The translations under genes and the position numbers were made by a program. A model generated the notes under the pieces. The model did not search any database and had not been told where the DNA came from. It saw only the letters and a list, made by a program, of their open reading frames with translations. A stretch of DNA of 64,000 bases from Desulfovibrio sp. A2 (GTDB taxonomy: Bacteria > Desulfobacterota > Desulfovibrionia > Desulfovibrionales > Desulfovibrionaceae): NCBI RefSeq assembly GCF_000226255.1, contig NZ_AGFG01000058.1:1-64000 (forward strand). Direction: 5' to 3'. Shown one piece after another: positions 1 to 7,758 of this stretch (its first letter is position 1; each line of letters opens with the position of its first letter).

Positions 1-125
1 CCCCATCCTCCCTTCAAAACGTTCCATTTGGGGTGGGTGCTGGGCGGAGCAATTCGGACAGGCCCCCGTTGGCCTCCATGTCCTACCAATCGAAAAGTTT
101 GGGGGGATGGGGGTCCGGGGGAAGG

Positions 126-145
126 GGACCCTTTTCAAAGGGTCC
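126..145. repeat. intergenic hairpin before first gene
   Basis: Perfect 9-bp inverted repeat (GGACCCTTT / AAAGGGTCC) with a 2-nt loop, inside a G-rich stretch. It has no clear T-run on either strand. It could be a terminator remnant of a gene left of the window or a dispersed hairpin of this genome. Confidence 0.45.
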
Positions 146-193
146 CTTGCCCCGGTCGCCTTTACCTGAAACATCAGTGGGATCCACGTTGCC

Positions 194-1321
194 ATGACCA
201 CCGACACCGCCATGCACATCATCCTGCTGGACCTGGGGCGCGAAATGCGCGGGGGCCAGTTGCAGGTGTTCTACCTGGCGCGCGCGCTGCACCGCAGCGA
301 CGAGTTTTCGGTGGTGGTGGCCTGCCCGGCGGGCGCGCCGCTGGCCCGCGAGGCGGCGGCGGCGGGCATTGCCGTGCTGCCGCTGCCGGGCCGTCGCTCG
401 TGGAGCCCTCGCGCTCTGCTGGCTCTGCGGCGCGAGGCGCGCGGCCATGCCGCCGTGGTGCTGCACACCCACGACGCGCGCGCGGCGTCCTTGGGCGCGC
501 TGTGCAAGGGCACGTGGGGCGGCAGCGTGCCGCTGGTGCACACCCGGCGGGTTTCCTATCCCCTGGGCCGGGCGCTCAGCCGTCGCAAATACCTGGCGGC
601 CGACGCGGTGGCGGCGGTCAGCGCGGAAACGGGCGGTGTGCTGGCGGCGGCCGGGCTGGACCCGGCGCGCATCACGGTCATCCATTCCGGCATCGACCCT
701 TCCCGCTACTACCCCCGGCGCGAGCGCGGCGACGGCCGCTTCGTGTTCGGCATGGTGGGCGCGCTCACCCCGCAGAAGGGGCACGCGGTGCTCATAGAGG
801 CGCTGGCGGTCCTGCAGGCGCGCGAGGCGGGCGACGCGGCCGGTGAAGCCACTGGCGGCGCGTGGAACGGCGCGCCCCTTCCCCCGTGGGAAGTGCGCGT
901 GGTGGGCGAAGGACCGCTGTTCGGCATTTTGCTCGACCGCGCCGACGAGTTGGGCGTCTCGCCGCGCCTGGCCTTTCTGGGGCGGCAGGACAGCCGCCGC
1001 ATCCTGCCCGATTGCGACGCCCTGCTGGTGCCGTCCGTGCATGGCGAAGGCAGCAGCGGGGTGATCAAGGAAGCCTGGGTCACCGGGCTGCCGGTGATCT
1101 GCTCCGGCCTTGCCTCCAACCTCGAACTGGTGCGCGACGGCGAGAACGGGCTGGTGGCCCCACCCGGGGACGCCACGGCCCTGGCCGACGCCATGCGCCG
1201 CGTCGCCACCGACACCGCCCTGCGCGCCCGCCTGGTGCGGGGCGGCGCGGTCAGCGTGACCCACTACACCGACACCCGCATGGCCGAGGCCTACATGGCC
1301 CTGTACCGCCGCCTGCGGTAG
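194..1321 (+). CDS. family 4 glycosyltransferase (GT-B fold)
   Basis: Predicted GT4-type glycosyltransferase of 375 residues, expected to move a sugar from a nucleotide donor to a glycan or lipid acceptor on the cytoplasmic side of the membrane. The N-terminal half has the glycine-rich acceptor loop REMRGGQLQV near residue 16. The C-terminal half has the donor-binding series in the family order: VVGEGP, FLGRQDS, then HGEGSSGVIKEAW (the E-x7-E-like region), GLPVICSG and NGLVAPPGD. No membrane segment is seen. The ATG at 194 has no clear ribosome-binding site, and an in-frame ATG at 212 (MHIILLDLG) is a plausible alternative. It stands alone, so the acceptor is unknown; lipopolysaccharide or another envelope glycan is a guess. 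Confidence 0.85.
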   Translation: MTTDTAMHIILLDLGREMRGGQLQVFYLARALHRSDEFSVVVACPAGAPLAREAAAAGIAVLPLPGRRSWSPRALLALRREARGHAAVVLHTHDARAASLGALCKGTWGGSVPLVHTRRVSYPLGRALSRRKYLAADAVAAVSAETGGVLAAAGLDPARITVIHSGIDPSRYYPRRERGDGRFVFGMVGALTPQKGHAVLIEALAVLQAREAGDAAGEATGGAWNGAPLPPWEVRVVGEGPLFGILLDRADELGVSPRLAFLGRQDSRRILPDCDALLVPSVHGEGSSGVIKEAWVTGLPVICSGLASNLELVRDGENGLVAPPGDATALADAMRRVATDTALRARLVRGGAVSVTHYTDTRMAEAYMALYRRLR

Positions 1322-1698
1322 GCGCCCCCCGGTTCGCCGGTTCTCTGGCCTCCCCGTACCCCGCCTTCCCTGTCCTTCCCCGCCTGTGTCCGCGTGGTCA
1401 GCGTATGGTTTTTCATCTCGCGCCGCCCACCGTCCCGCCTTGTGCCCCCCCCGGATGATACTCTCCCGTGCCTGGGTTGACGTGCCCACGCAAACTGTCG
1501 CGGGTGATGGGCGTGCGTTGCATGGCCGCTATGAACATGCAACGAGTGCTCGCGCCAATGTCGTGCCGCGTTCGGAACGGGTGTCGCGCTGCCGCACCGT
1601 GAGGCGCGGTGCGCTTCATGTTGCATCTTTGCCCCGGTCGGCGCGGCTCTGGCTTTACATACCTTGACGGCATGCGCCAAAGGTAGGGTTTTCCCGCA
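1322..1698. other. non-coding stretch upstream of small peptide gene
   Basis: No supported gene. It contains a 9-bp inverted repeat at 1516-1524 and 1536-1544 (CGTTGCATG / CATGCAACG, 11-nt loop), and the same TTGCAT word recurs near 1620. Function is unknown. It runs into the promoter of the small gene at 1760. Confidence 0.4.
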
Positions 1699-1726
1699 GT
1701 GACAGGAACACTCCGCGCGGTATAGA
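1699..1726 (+). promoter_or_regulatory. sigma-70-like promoter of the 21-aa peptide gene
   Basis: GTGACA (1699-1704), 16-bp spacer, TATAGA (1721-1726). The predicted start of transcription is near 1733, giving a leader of about 27 nt before the ATG at 1760. Confidence 0.6.
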
Positions 1727-1759
1727 AAATTCGCAAGTGAGCCGCGAGGGGGATTCTCC

Positions 1760-1825
1760 ATGACCTGGGTGTTCATGATCGTGGCGCTGGCGGTGCTGGT
1801 CATTCTCATCGCCCGCGACCGGTGA
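1760..1825 (+). CDS. 21-residue single-span membrane peptide
   Basis: Tiny reading frame of 21 codons plus stop: a Met-Thr-Trp start, then a run of about 15 hydrophobic residues (FMIVALAVLVILI) and a charged ARDR end. This is the layout of a single transmembrane helix with a positive C-terminus, expected in the cytoplasmic membrane. Support beyond length: a promoter at 1699-1726, a purine-rich ribosome site GAGGGGG about 8 nt before the ATG, and a strong hairpin at 1887-1918 downstream. No homologue is recognised. Small proteins of this form often modulate a larger membrane complex; the partner is not visible here. The nearest gene is nrfA, which converges on it. Confidence 0.55.
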   Translation: MTWVFMIVALAVLVILIARDR

Positions 1826-1881
1826 TGCCCCTGCGGCAGCCGTGCGCCAGCGGCGGAACGGAAGCAAAGGGGCTCAGCCCG

Positions 1882-1918
1882 AGAAAAAGGGGCCGGACGA
1901 TACGTCGTCCGGCCCCTT
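1882..1918 (-). terminator. rho-independent terminator of nrfHA
   Basis: 14-bp perfect stem (1887-1900 with 1905-1918) and TACG loop. On the minus strand it is followed by a T5 run, so it ends nrfHA. On the plus strand it is followed by GGTTTTGGG and may also stop the small peptide transcript. Confidence 0.85.
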
Positions 1919-1965
1919 GGTTTTGGGCGTTCGGGTTGTTTTGGGTCTGATGTCCCGGCGTCAGG

Positions 1966-3540
1966 CTAGCTGGCCGGAGCCGCGGCGGGGGCGGGCGGCG
2001 GCACCAGGCGGGTCTGGCCGTCCCACACGCGCGGGGCCTTGGGGGTGACCGGCAGGTACTTGAACCACTTGTGGGTGGCCATGTGGGCCGGGTCCATTTG
2101 CAGTTCGCGGCTGTGCTTCAGAATGGGCGGCACGAGCTTCTTGATGTCGCCGTCCAGGTCCTTGGCGGTGGTGAAGGCCGCCGCGCGGATGGCCACGTCC
2201 ACGGCCTTCTGGCTGTACTGCTGCGACTGGGCCAGGGTGTTCAGGGCCTTGGTGGGGTTGTGGAAGCCCACGCTGTTCTCGGCGGAGATGAGATCCCAGA
2301 AGAACTGACCCTTGCGGCACATCTGGCGCGCCTCGATCATCAGGTCGTCGTAGTCGGCGGGCTTGGGCCCGGTGTATTCGGCGGCCATGCGGATGGCCTC
2401 GTGCGCCTTCACCGAGATGTCCTGGGCCACCATCAGCTGTTCCCAGACCTTGTTCTGGGTGAACAGCACCCGCTGGCGCAGGTAGTCGGGGGTCTTGTCG
2501 GTATGGCACTGGCGGCAGGCGCGCAGGTCCGGATCCTTCAGCGGCGACGTCCAGTGGTGGGTGGACATCTTCTTCTTGCCGTCAAGCCGGGTGTAGGACA
2601 TGTGGCAATCGGCGCAGGTGACCCCGGCCGACCCGTGCACACCGTTGATCCACGTTTCGTATTCCGGGTGCTGGGCCTTCAGCATGGGGGTCTTGGACAC
2701 CGGGTGTACCCAGTCCACGAAGTTGCCCTCGAAGCCCTTGGTGGTCGTGTTGCCGTGGGTCTTGTAGTACTCGAACATGTCTTCGGGGTCGAAGCCGTTG
2801 GCCCAGGGGAACACCGGCTTCTTGGCCGCGCCGAATTCCTTGTCCTGGAAGTAGTATTCCACGTGGCACTGCCCGCAGACCAGCGCGCGCTTTTCATTGC
2901 GGGGCAGATTCTTGAATTCCTTGTTCTGGGTCTTCAGGTAGTCTTGCAGGGGCACGCTGTACAGGCGCAGTTCCATGGTCTGCGGCTCGTGGCAGTTGGC
3001 GCAGCCGATGGTGTGATCGTCCACGTCCAGCTTCTGGCGGAATTCGTGGAAGTCCTTGGCCCAGAAAGCATCGCCGTTTTCCTTCACCCATTCCATCATC
3101 TTGGGCGTCTTGCAGTTCCAACAGGTGGAGGGCAGGCCCGCCTTTTCGCTGTAGTTGTTCAGCCGGTCGATGTGCAGGATGTCCTTCACCGCGTAGGTGT
3201 GGCCGCGCGCGGCGCGGTATTCGTAGCTGAAGGGGTACCCCAGCCACAGGTTCTTCAGGTACGGCTGGGCGTGCTTGTACCCTTCGGGCAGGGGGTTCAC
3301 GTTGTCGTTCTTGTTGTACGCAACGGACCCGCCGTACTCGGTCATGATCTGCGATTCATTGTTGCGCAGGTAGGTTTCGTAGTGCAGCGGGAATTCCGCC
3401 TTGAAGGCGGAGTTCTTCATTTCCTCTGCGGAAAGCTTGGTCTTGTACGTGGGCGTCATGGGTTCCGAAACGTCGGAACAGCCCGCCAGCACGGCGAGCG
3501 CCATGGCCATCAGCGCGACGAGAAGGCGACGGCTAGACAT
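1966..3540 (-). CDS. nrfA: cytochrome c nitrite reductase, catalytic subunit NrfA
   Basis: Pentaheme ammonia-forming nitrite reductase, 524 residues, which reduces nitrite to ammonium with six electrons on the periplasmic face. Five heme motifs are visible: the catalytic CWNCK (lysine-ligated heme, near residue 140), then CANCH, CGQCH, CADCH and CRQCH. The N-terminus is a lipoprotein signal ending ALAVLAGC, so the mature protein is probably lipid-anchored, as in Desulfovibrio NrfA. The start is placed at ATG 3540, because AAGGAG lies 8 nt upstream; a GTG at 3549 would add three residues with poorer spacing. The ATG overlaps the end of nrfH by 8 bases, implying translational coupling. In sulfate reducers this complex is used mainly to detoxify nitrite and as an alternative respiration. 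Confidence 0.97.
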   Translation of the reverse strand: MSSRRLLVALMAMALAVLAGCSDVSEPMTPTYKTKLSAEEMKNSAFKAEFPLHYETYLRNNESQIMTEYGGSVAYNKNDNVNPLPEGYKHAQPYLKNLWLGYPFSYEYRAARGHTYAVKDILHIDRLNNYSEKAGLPSTCWNCKTPKMMEWVKENGDAFWAKDFHEFRQKLDVDDHTIGCANCHEPQTMELRLYSVPLQDYLKTQNKEFKNLPRNEKRALVCGQCHVEYYFQDKEFGAAKKPVFPWANGFDPEDMFEYYKTHGNTTTKGFEGNFVDWVHPVSKTPMLKAQHPEYETWINGVHGSAGVTCADCHMSYTRLDGKKKMSTHHWTSPLKDPDLRACRQCHTDKTPDYLRQRVLFTQNKVWEQLMVAQDISVKAHEAIRMAAEYTGPKPADYDDLMIEARQMCRKGQFFWDLISAENSVGFHNPTKALNTLAQSQQYSQKAVDVAIRAAAFTTAKDLDGDIKKLVPPILKHSRELQMDPAHMATHKWFKYLPVTPKAPRVWDGQTRLVPPPAPAAAPAS

Positions 3541-4009
3541 CGGCGGCACTCCTTCTGGCGATGGGAAGCTTGGGGGTGTGGGGCACGTGACGGTGGCAGT
3601 CGGTGCAGTACTTCTTGGTTTCCATGGACACGGTCATGGTGGTGGCCACGTGGCAGCGCCGACAGTTGGCCTGCACCACGTCCTTGGTTTCCCCGCCGGG
3701 GTGGATCAGGCCGGGGATGGTGCCAAGCGTGGTGGAATAGATGTCGCGCGCACCTTCCTTGGCCTTGAACGGCAGCTTGGCGGCCAGGTTGTGCGGCGCA
3801 TGGCATTCGTTGCACGCGAACTTCGCGTGCGGCGAGCGCTTGTGGGTCAGCGCGGCCTCGGACATGGAGTGGCAACTGCCGCAGAACAGGGCCTGGTCCG
3901 TGGCCGTCATGGCCAGGGCCGCGCCCACGGTTACGGCAACGCCCGCCAGCGCGGCCATGAGCATGATGCGCCATGGTCGCCCCGGGGAGTTGCTCCGCAG
4001 TGCATGCAT
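3533..4009 (-). CDS. nrfH: tetraheme cytochrome c quinol dehydrogenase NrfH
   Basis: Membrane-anchored NapC/NirT-family cytochrome, 158 residues, that oxidises menaquinol and hands electrons to NrfA. One N-terminal transmembrane helix (about residues 14-36) is followed by four heme-binding motifs: CGSCH, CNECH, CRRCH and CTDCH. The length is typical for NrfH. The start at 4009 has a very strong GGAGGAGG-type ribosome site about 6 nt upstream. It is the first gene of the nrfHA operon, and its last codons overlap the nrfA start. The NrfH2A4 complex is well known in Desulfovibrio vulgaris; membership here is inferred from the motifs and gene pair. Confidence 0.96.
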   Translation of the reverse strand: MHALRSNSPGRPWRIMLMAALAGVAVTVGAALAMTATDQALFCGSCHSMSEAALTHKRSPHAKFACNECHAPHNLAAKLPFKAKEGARDIYSTTLGTIPGLIHPGGETKDVVQANCRRCHVATTMTVSMETKKYCTDCHRHVPHTPKLPIARRSAADV

Positions 4010-4694
4010 GGTTCCTCCTCCTGTTGGTGTGTCATGCGTCTGCCCGGCGCGAATGTCCGCGCGGCATGCCCGGTGGCCCGGACATGCCGTTTGGCCTTTC
4101 TGGCCGGACGCGGCAAGGATTCCCGGCCCATTATATGGGAAAACAACATCCCGTGATACAATGATTTTTTGGTTGAGCGAAGAAGTCGGAACTTTTACAA
4201 TTTTCTGATTAACAGCGTAGCAGGCTGTTTTGGCAGGATAAAAAATGCGACTTTGGTGCGCCGCACAAGGCGTGGCGCATCGTGCGCGCCGTTGCCCGCG
4301 CCTGGCGGAAGTGGCGGCAGGCGTGGTTCAAGAGGGGATTTAAGGCGTTGTGTGACGCATCCATCCGGAATGGAAAGGAAAAGCTGTGTGAGTGAACAGC
4401 TTGCGGCATTCGGCGCAACACGGCGCACGGCGTACCCCCGCGAAGTGGGGAAATGCCTTGTCTTTGTTGGGTTTCTATCCAAATTATCATTTTATAATAA
4501 AGTGTTGCAGCTGATATAACGCCAAAATTGTTATTTTTTGCATGACGAATATGTAATAAAAAATCCAATGTGGCTGCCGTCAAACTCGCCATCTTGCCGT
4601 TTTTGGAATTTTCCGCTATCGCACGTGAACCCGCTGCGGATTGCGCATTCGTGTCATTCCGGGGCGGAGTCCACGCCATCCGGAGAACGCGTCC
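4010..4694. other. divergent regulatory region nrfH / gltB1
   Basis: About 685 bp between two divergent operons, no supported gene. Two parts (about 4140-4250 and 4480-4620) are clearly more AT-rich than the surroundings, as expected for promoters. No convincing FNR/HcpR-type palindrome was found by eye. Confidence 0.5.
4130..4135 (-). promoter_or_regulatory. candidate -10 box of nrfH promoter
   Basis: Perfect TATAAT on the minus strand (4135 down to 4130), about 120 nt upstream of nrfH. There is no good -35 at standard spacing; ATTGTATCAC a little further upstream could be half of a CRP/FNR-family site, suggesting an activated promoter. Weak inference. Confidence 0.35.
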
Positions 4695-5822
4695 ATGTGT
4701 CGATTGTTCGCCTTGACTTCGACAGAGCCCGTCTCCCCCATGGTGGCCATCAATGCCCTGAATGTAATGAAGGAAGGGCATGACGGCTCCGGGGTCGGGC
4801 TCTATCTATCCGGTCTGTCGGGACCCTTCGCGGAGCATCCCGAATATCCCATCCTTTCCGGCATCTTCACCGAGAAGGGCCTGAAGCGGCTCGACGGGAT
4901 CATGGACGACCTGGGGTTCCGGCCGTTCCATTCGGTGTCGATCATCAAGTCCAGTCCGCCCGTGGGCACGCCCAAACGCGGCGTGTACCTCGCACGCGCC
5001 TACGAGCCGCCCAAAGCCTGGGCCGACCTGCCCGAGGCCGAGCGCACCGCGCAGCTGGTGCAGGCCCGCGTGGCCATACGCCAGCAGGGCGAGGCCGAGC
5101 GCGACATGATGGCCTTCTCGTTCTGGCCGGGCGTGGTGATGATCAAGGAAGTGGGCGACCCGCTCACCGTGGGCGAGTACCTGGGCCTTGATCGGCCCGA
5201 CCTGCACGCCCGCCGCATCCTGTGCCAGGGCCGCCAGAACACCAACTACGCCATCAACCTGTACGCATGCCACCCGTTCTTCATCGAGGGCGTGTGCACC
5301 ATGACCAACGGGGAAAACACGGCGTTCATCCCCATCCGCGAATACCTCTCGTCGCGCAACGTGCCCGGCTACATGGGCTACCAGTCCGACTCCGAGGTGT
5401 TCACGCACATCATGCACTTCACGCACTACAAGCTGGGCCTGCCGGTGGAGGCGTACAAGCACGTCATCACCCCGCTGTCCGACGCCGAAATGGCCGGTCA
5501 CCCCGACCGCGACATGCTGGCCCGCCTGAAGGTGCTCTGCCGCAAGATGATCATCGACGGTCCCAACTGCGTTATCGGCTGCCTGCCGGACGGCACCATG
5601 TTCATGGCGCAGGACCGCAAGAAGCTGCGCCCCGGCGTCGTCGGCGGCAAGCCCGGCATGTACGCCTTTTCGTCCGAGCTGTGCGGCCTCGACGCCGCCA
5701 TCCCCGACCGGGACAAGACCCTCGACTTCCAGCCCATGCATCTGGACACGGCTTACGTCCGTCCCGAATGCCAAGAGGTGACCATATGCAGCCAACTGCA
5801 GGCATTACCCCGTCAACGCTGA
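4695..5822 (+). CDS. glutamate synthase, class-II glutaminase subunit (GltB1-type)
   Basis: 375-residue subunit corresponding to the amidotransferase domain of glutamate synthase; it releases ammonia from glutamine for the synthase subunit. The start ATG at 4695 gives MCRLFAL, exposing Cys2 as the N-terminal nucleophile of class-II amidotransferases. An earlier in-frame ATG at 4641 would bury that cysteine and is rejected. A GGAG ribosome site lies about 9 nt upstream. Visible family elements include EGHDGSGVGLY near residue 28 and TNGENTAF (asparagine-glycine oxyanion region). It is the first gene of a split, archaeal-type glutamate synthase. Its 3' end overlaps the next gene by 37 bases, so the two are probably translated together. 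Confidence 0.9.
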   Translation: MCRLFALTSTEPVSPMVAINALNVMKEGHDGSGVGLYLSGLSGPFAEHPEYPILSGIFTEKGLKRLDGIMDDLGFRPFHSVSIIKSSPPVGTPKRGVYLARAYEPPKAWADLPEAERTAQLVQARVAIRQQGEAERDMMAFSFWPGVVMIKEVGDPLTVGEYLGLDRPDLHARRILCQGRQNTNYAINLYACHPFFIEGVCTMTNGENTAFIPIREYLSSRNVPGYMGYQSDSEVFTHIMHFTHYKLGLPVEAYKHVITPLSDAEMAGHPDRDMLARLKVLCRKMIIDGPNCVIGCLPDGTMFMAQDRKKLRPGVVGGKPGMYAFSSELCGLDAAIPDRDKTLDFQPMHLDTAYVRPECQEVTICSQLQALPRQR

Positions 5823-7420
5823 GCGTGAAGGACCTGCCCTGGCAGGTCGAGTGGAACAAGGACACCTGCACCCTGTGCGGGCGGTGTACCTCCGTGTGCC
5901 CGGTGAGCGCCATCGAGCTTGCCGTGCACAGGAAGCGCGTGGTCGAAACCACCACCGGTCTTCTGCAGAAGCCCAAGAACGCCTATTCGGTGTTCCACGG
6001 CATCCGCCAGCGTACCGACGCGGCCTACGCCTGCATCGGCTGCGCCATGTGCACCATGGTCTGTCCCAACAACGCCATCCGCCCCATGCGGCTGGACGAA
6101 GGCACCACGCTGCGCTTCCACAACAACCGGGGGGGCCATGCCCGTACGCGCGGCGGCCGCCGCAACGCCCCGGACAGCCTGCTGGACCAGATCAAGTTCA
6201 TCCGCATCTCCATGCTCACCGACCCCGCGCTGGACGCCGGGCGGCACGAGTTCGAACTGCGCACCCTGCTGGGCCGCGTGCTGCCGCCCGAACAGGGCCT
6301 GAAGGCCTTCCAGGAAAACGGCTGGGTGCCCGCGGTGCGCGAAATCTACCCGCTGGTCATCGGCTCCATGTCCTTCGGCGCGCTTTCGCCCAACATGTGG
6401 GAAGGCCTGCAGATGGGCGTTGCCTACCTGAACGAGGAACTGGGCATGCCCGTGCGCATGTGCACCGGCGAGGGCGGCTGCCCGCCGCGCCTGCTGCGCT
6501 CGCGCTTCCTCAAGTACGTCATCTTGCAGATTGCCTCCGGCTACTTCGGGTGGGATGAAATCCTGCACGCCATCCCGCAGATGAAGGAAGACCCCTGCGC
6601 CATCGAGATCAAGTACGGCCAGGGCGCCAAGCCCGGCGACGGCGGTCTGCTGATGTGGCACAAGGTCAACAAGCTCATCGCCTCCATTCGCGGGGTGCCG
6701 CCGGGCGTGTCGCTGCCCAGCCCCCCCACCCACCAGACCCAGTATTCCATCGAGGAATCCGTGGCCAAGATGATCCAGTCCATGAGCATGGCCTGGGGAT
6801 TCCGCGTGCCCGTCTACCCCAAGATATCCGCCACCACCACCTCGCGCGCGGTGCTGAACAACCTGGTGCGCAACCCCTACGCGGCGGGCCTTGCCATCGA
6901 CGGCGAGGACGGCGGCACCGGGGCGGCCTACAACGTGTCCATGAACCACATGGGCCACCCCATCGCCTCGAACATCCGCGACTGCTACCACGACCTGGTG
7001 CAGCAGGGCTGCCAGAACGAGATACCGCTCATCGCGGGCGGGGGCATCGGCAAGAACGGCAACCTCGCGCACAACGCCGCCGCCCTGATCATGCTGGGCG
7101 CCAGCATGGTGCAGGTGGGCAAGTACGTGATGCAGGCCGGGGCCGGGTGCGTGGGGTCTGAAATCGACCGCTGCAACATCTGCAACCTGGGCCGCTGCCC
7201 CAAGGGCATCACCTCGCAGGACCCCCGCGTGTACCGCAGGCTGGACCCGGAAAAGGTGGCCGAACGGGTGGTGGACTTCTACCTGGCCTTCGACACCGAG
7301 CTGCGTAAGATCTTCGCGCCGCTCGGCCGGTCCACCTCGCTGCCCGTGGGCATGTCCGACGCGCTGGGCATTGCGAACAGGGATGCGGCAGACCGGCTGG
7401 GCATCCAGTACGTCGTCTAG
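5786..7420 (+). CDS. glutamate synthase FMN/Fe-S synthase subunit with N-terminal ferredoxin domain
   Basis: Central synthase subunit, 544 residues. It uses FMN to reductively transfer ammonia to 2-oxoglutarate. The N-terminus carries two 4Fe-4S motifs, CTLCGRCTSVCP (about residue 27) and CIGCAMCTMVCP (about residue 83), typical of archaeal-type alpha subunits and absent from the short bacterial domain. The FMN barrel follows: IGSMSFGALS, GEGGCPP, EIKYGQGAKPG, DGEDGGTGAA, AGGGIGKNG and the 3Fe-4S loop CNICNLGRCP near residue 470. The start is ATG 5786, preceded by AGAGGTGA; it lies inside the end of the glutaminase gene. The ferredoxin domain suggests that reduced ferredoxin, or the Fe-S oxidoreductase encoded downstream, feeds electrons in. 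Confidence 0.93.
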   Translation: MQPTAGITPSTLSVKDLPWQVEWNKDTCTLCGRCTSVCPVSAIELAVHRKRVVETTTGLLQKPKNAYSVFHGIRQRTDAAYACIGCAMCTMVCPNNAIRPMRLDEGTTLRFHNNRGGHARTRGGRRNAPDSLLDQIKFIRISMLTDPALDAGRHEFELRTLLGRVLPPEQGLKAFQENGWVPAVREIYPLVIGSMSFGALSPNMWEGLQMGVAYLNEELGMPVRMCTGEGGCPPRLLRSRFLKYVILQIASGYFGWDEILHAIPQMKEDPCAIEIKYGQGAKPGDGGLLMWHKVNKLIASIRGVPPGVSLPSPPTHQTQYSIEESVAKMIQSMSMAWGFRVPVYPKISATTTSRAVLNNLVRNPYAAGLAIDGEDGGTGAAYNVSMNHMGHPIASNIRDCYHDLVQQGCQNEIPLIAGGGIGKNGNLAHNAAALIMLGASMVQVGKYVMQAGAGCVGSEIDRCNICNLGRCPKGITSQDPRVYRRLDPEKVAERVVDFYLAFDTELRKIFAPLGRSTSLPVGMSDALGIANRDAADRLGIQYVV

Positions 7421-7454
7421 CGCGGGCATTCGGGGCCTTTTGCCCTCCGGCTTC

Positions 7455-7527
7455 GTCAGGCGGTCTTTTCCTTCGGGTCACGTACCGAAGAGTACGCTCC
7501 CCTCGGAAAAGGCCCGCCTTCCTCGCC
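7455..7527. repeat. nested palindrome, copy A (GTAC core family)
   Basis: 73-bp element: outer arms GGCGG.. / CCGCC, inner arms CTTTTCC / GGAAAAG, and a core GTAC-CGAAGA-GTACGCTCCC. It has the same architecture as copies at 24212-24298 and 33671-33744, with different but self-complementary inner arms. It lies between two genes of the glt operon. Confidence 0.7.
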
Positions 7528-7758
7528 GGAGAACAAAAATCCTCTGAATGCCGGAGAGGCGCAGCGCGTCCGGAGCGGCGACGCCTCCGAATGCCGGAGA
7601 CCGGCAGCGCGTGCGGAGAAGGGGGCCGAAAGGCAACATCCCTTAGGATGCATGGCCAGGTGAAGTGAATATCCGCGTGACGGGACTGAAATCGGGTCCC
7701 CGGCGCGGCAAATGAAGATAACGCCGGAAAGGCAACCATACAGCAGCGGAGTGACGCC
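7528..7758. other. rest of glt intergenic spacer
   Basis: Follows repeat copy A. It contains two imperfect copies of a word CCTC(T/C)GAATGCCGGAGA at about 7552 and 7588, each followed by GGC(G)CAGCGCGT. No gene. The spacer of 338 bp is unusually long for an operon of functionally linked subunits. Confidence 0.45.

Noticed and set aside
2071..3768. Plus-strand open frame of 565 codons opposite nrfA
   Set aside because: Shadow of the heme protein genes; no domain and no ribosome site.
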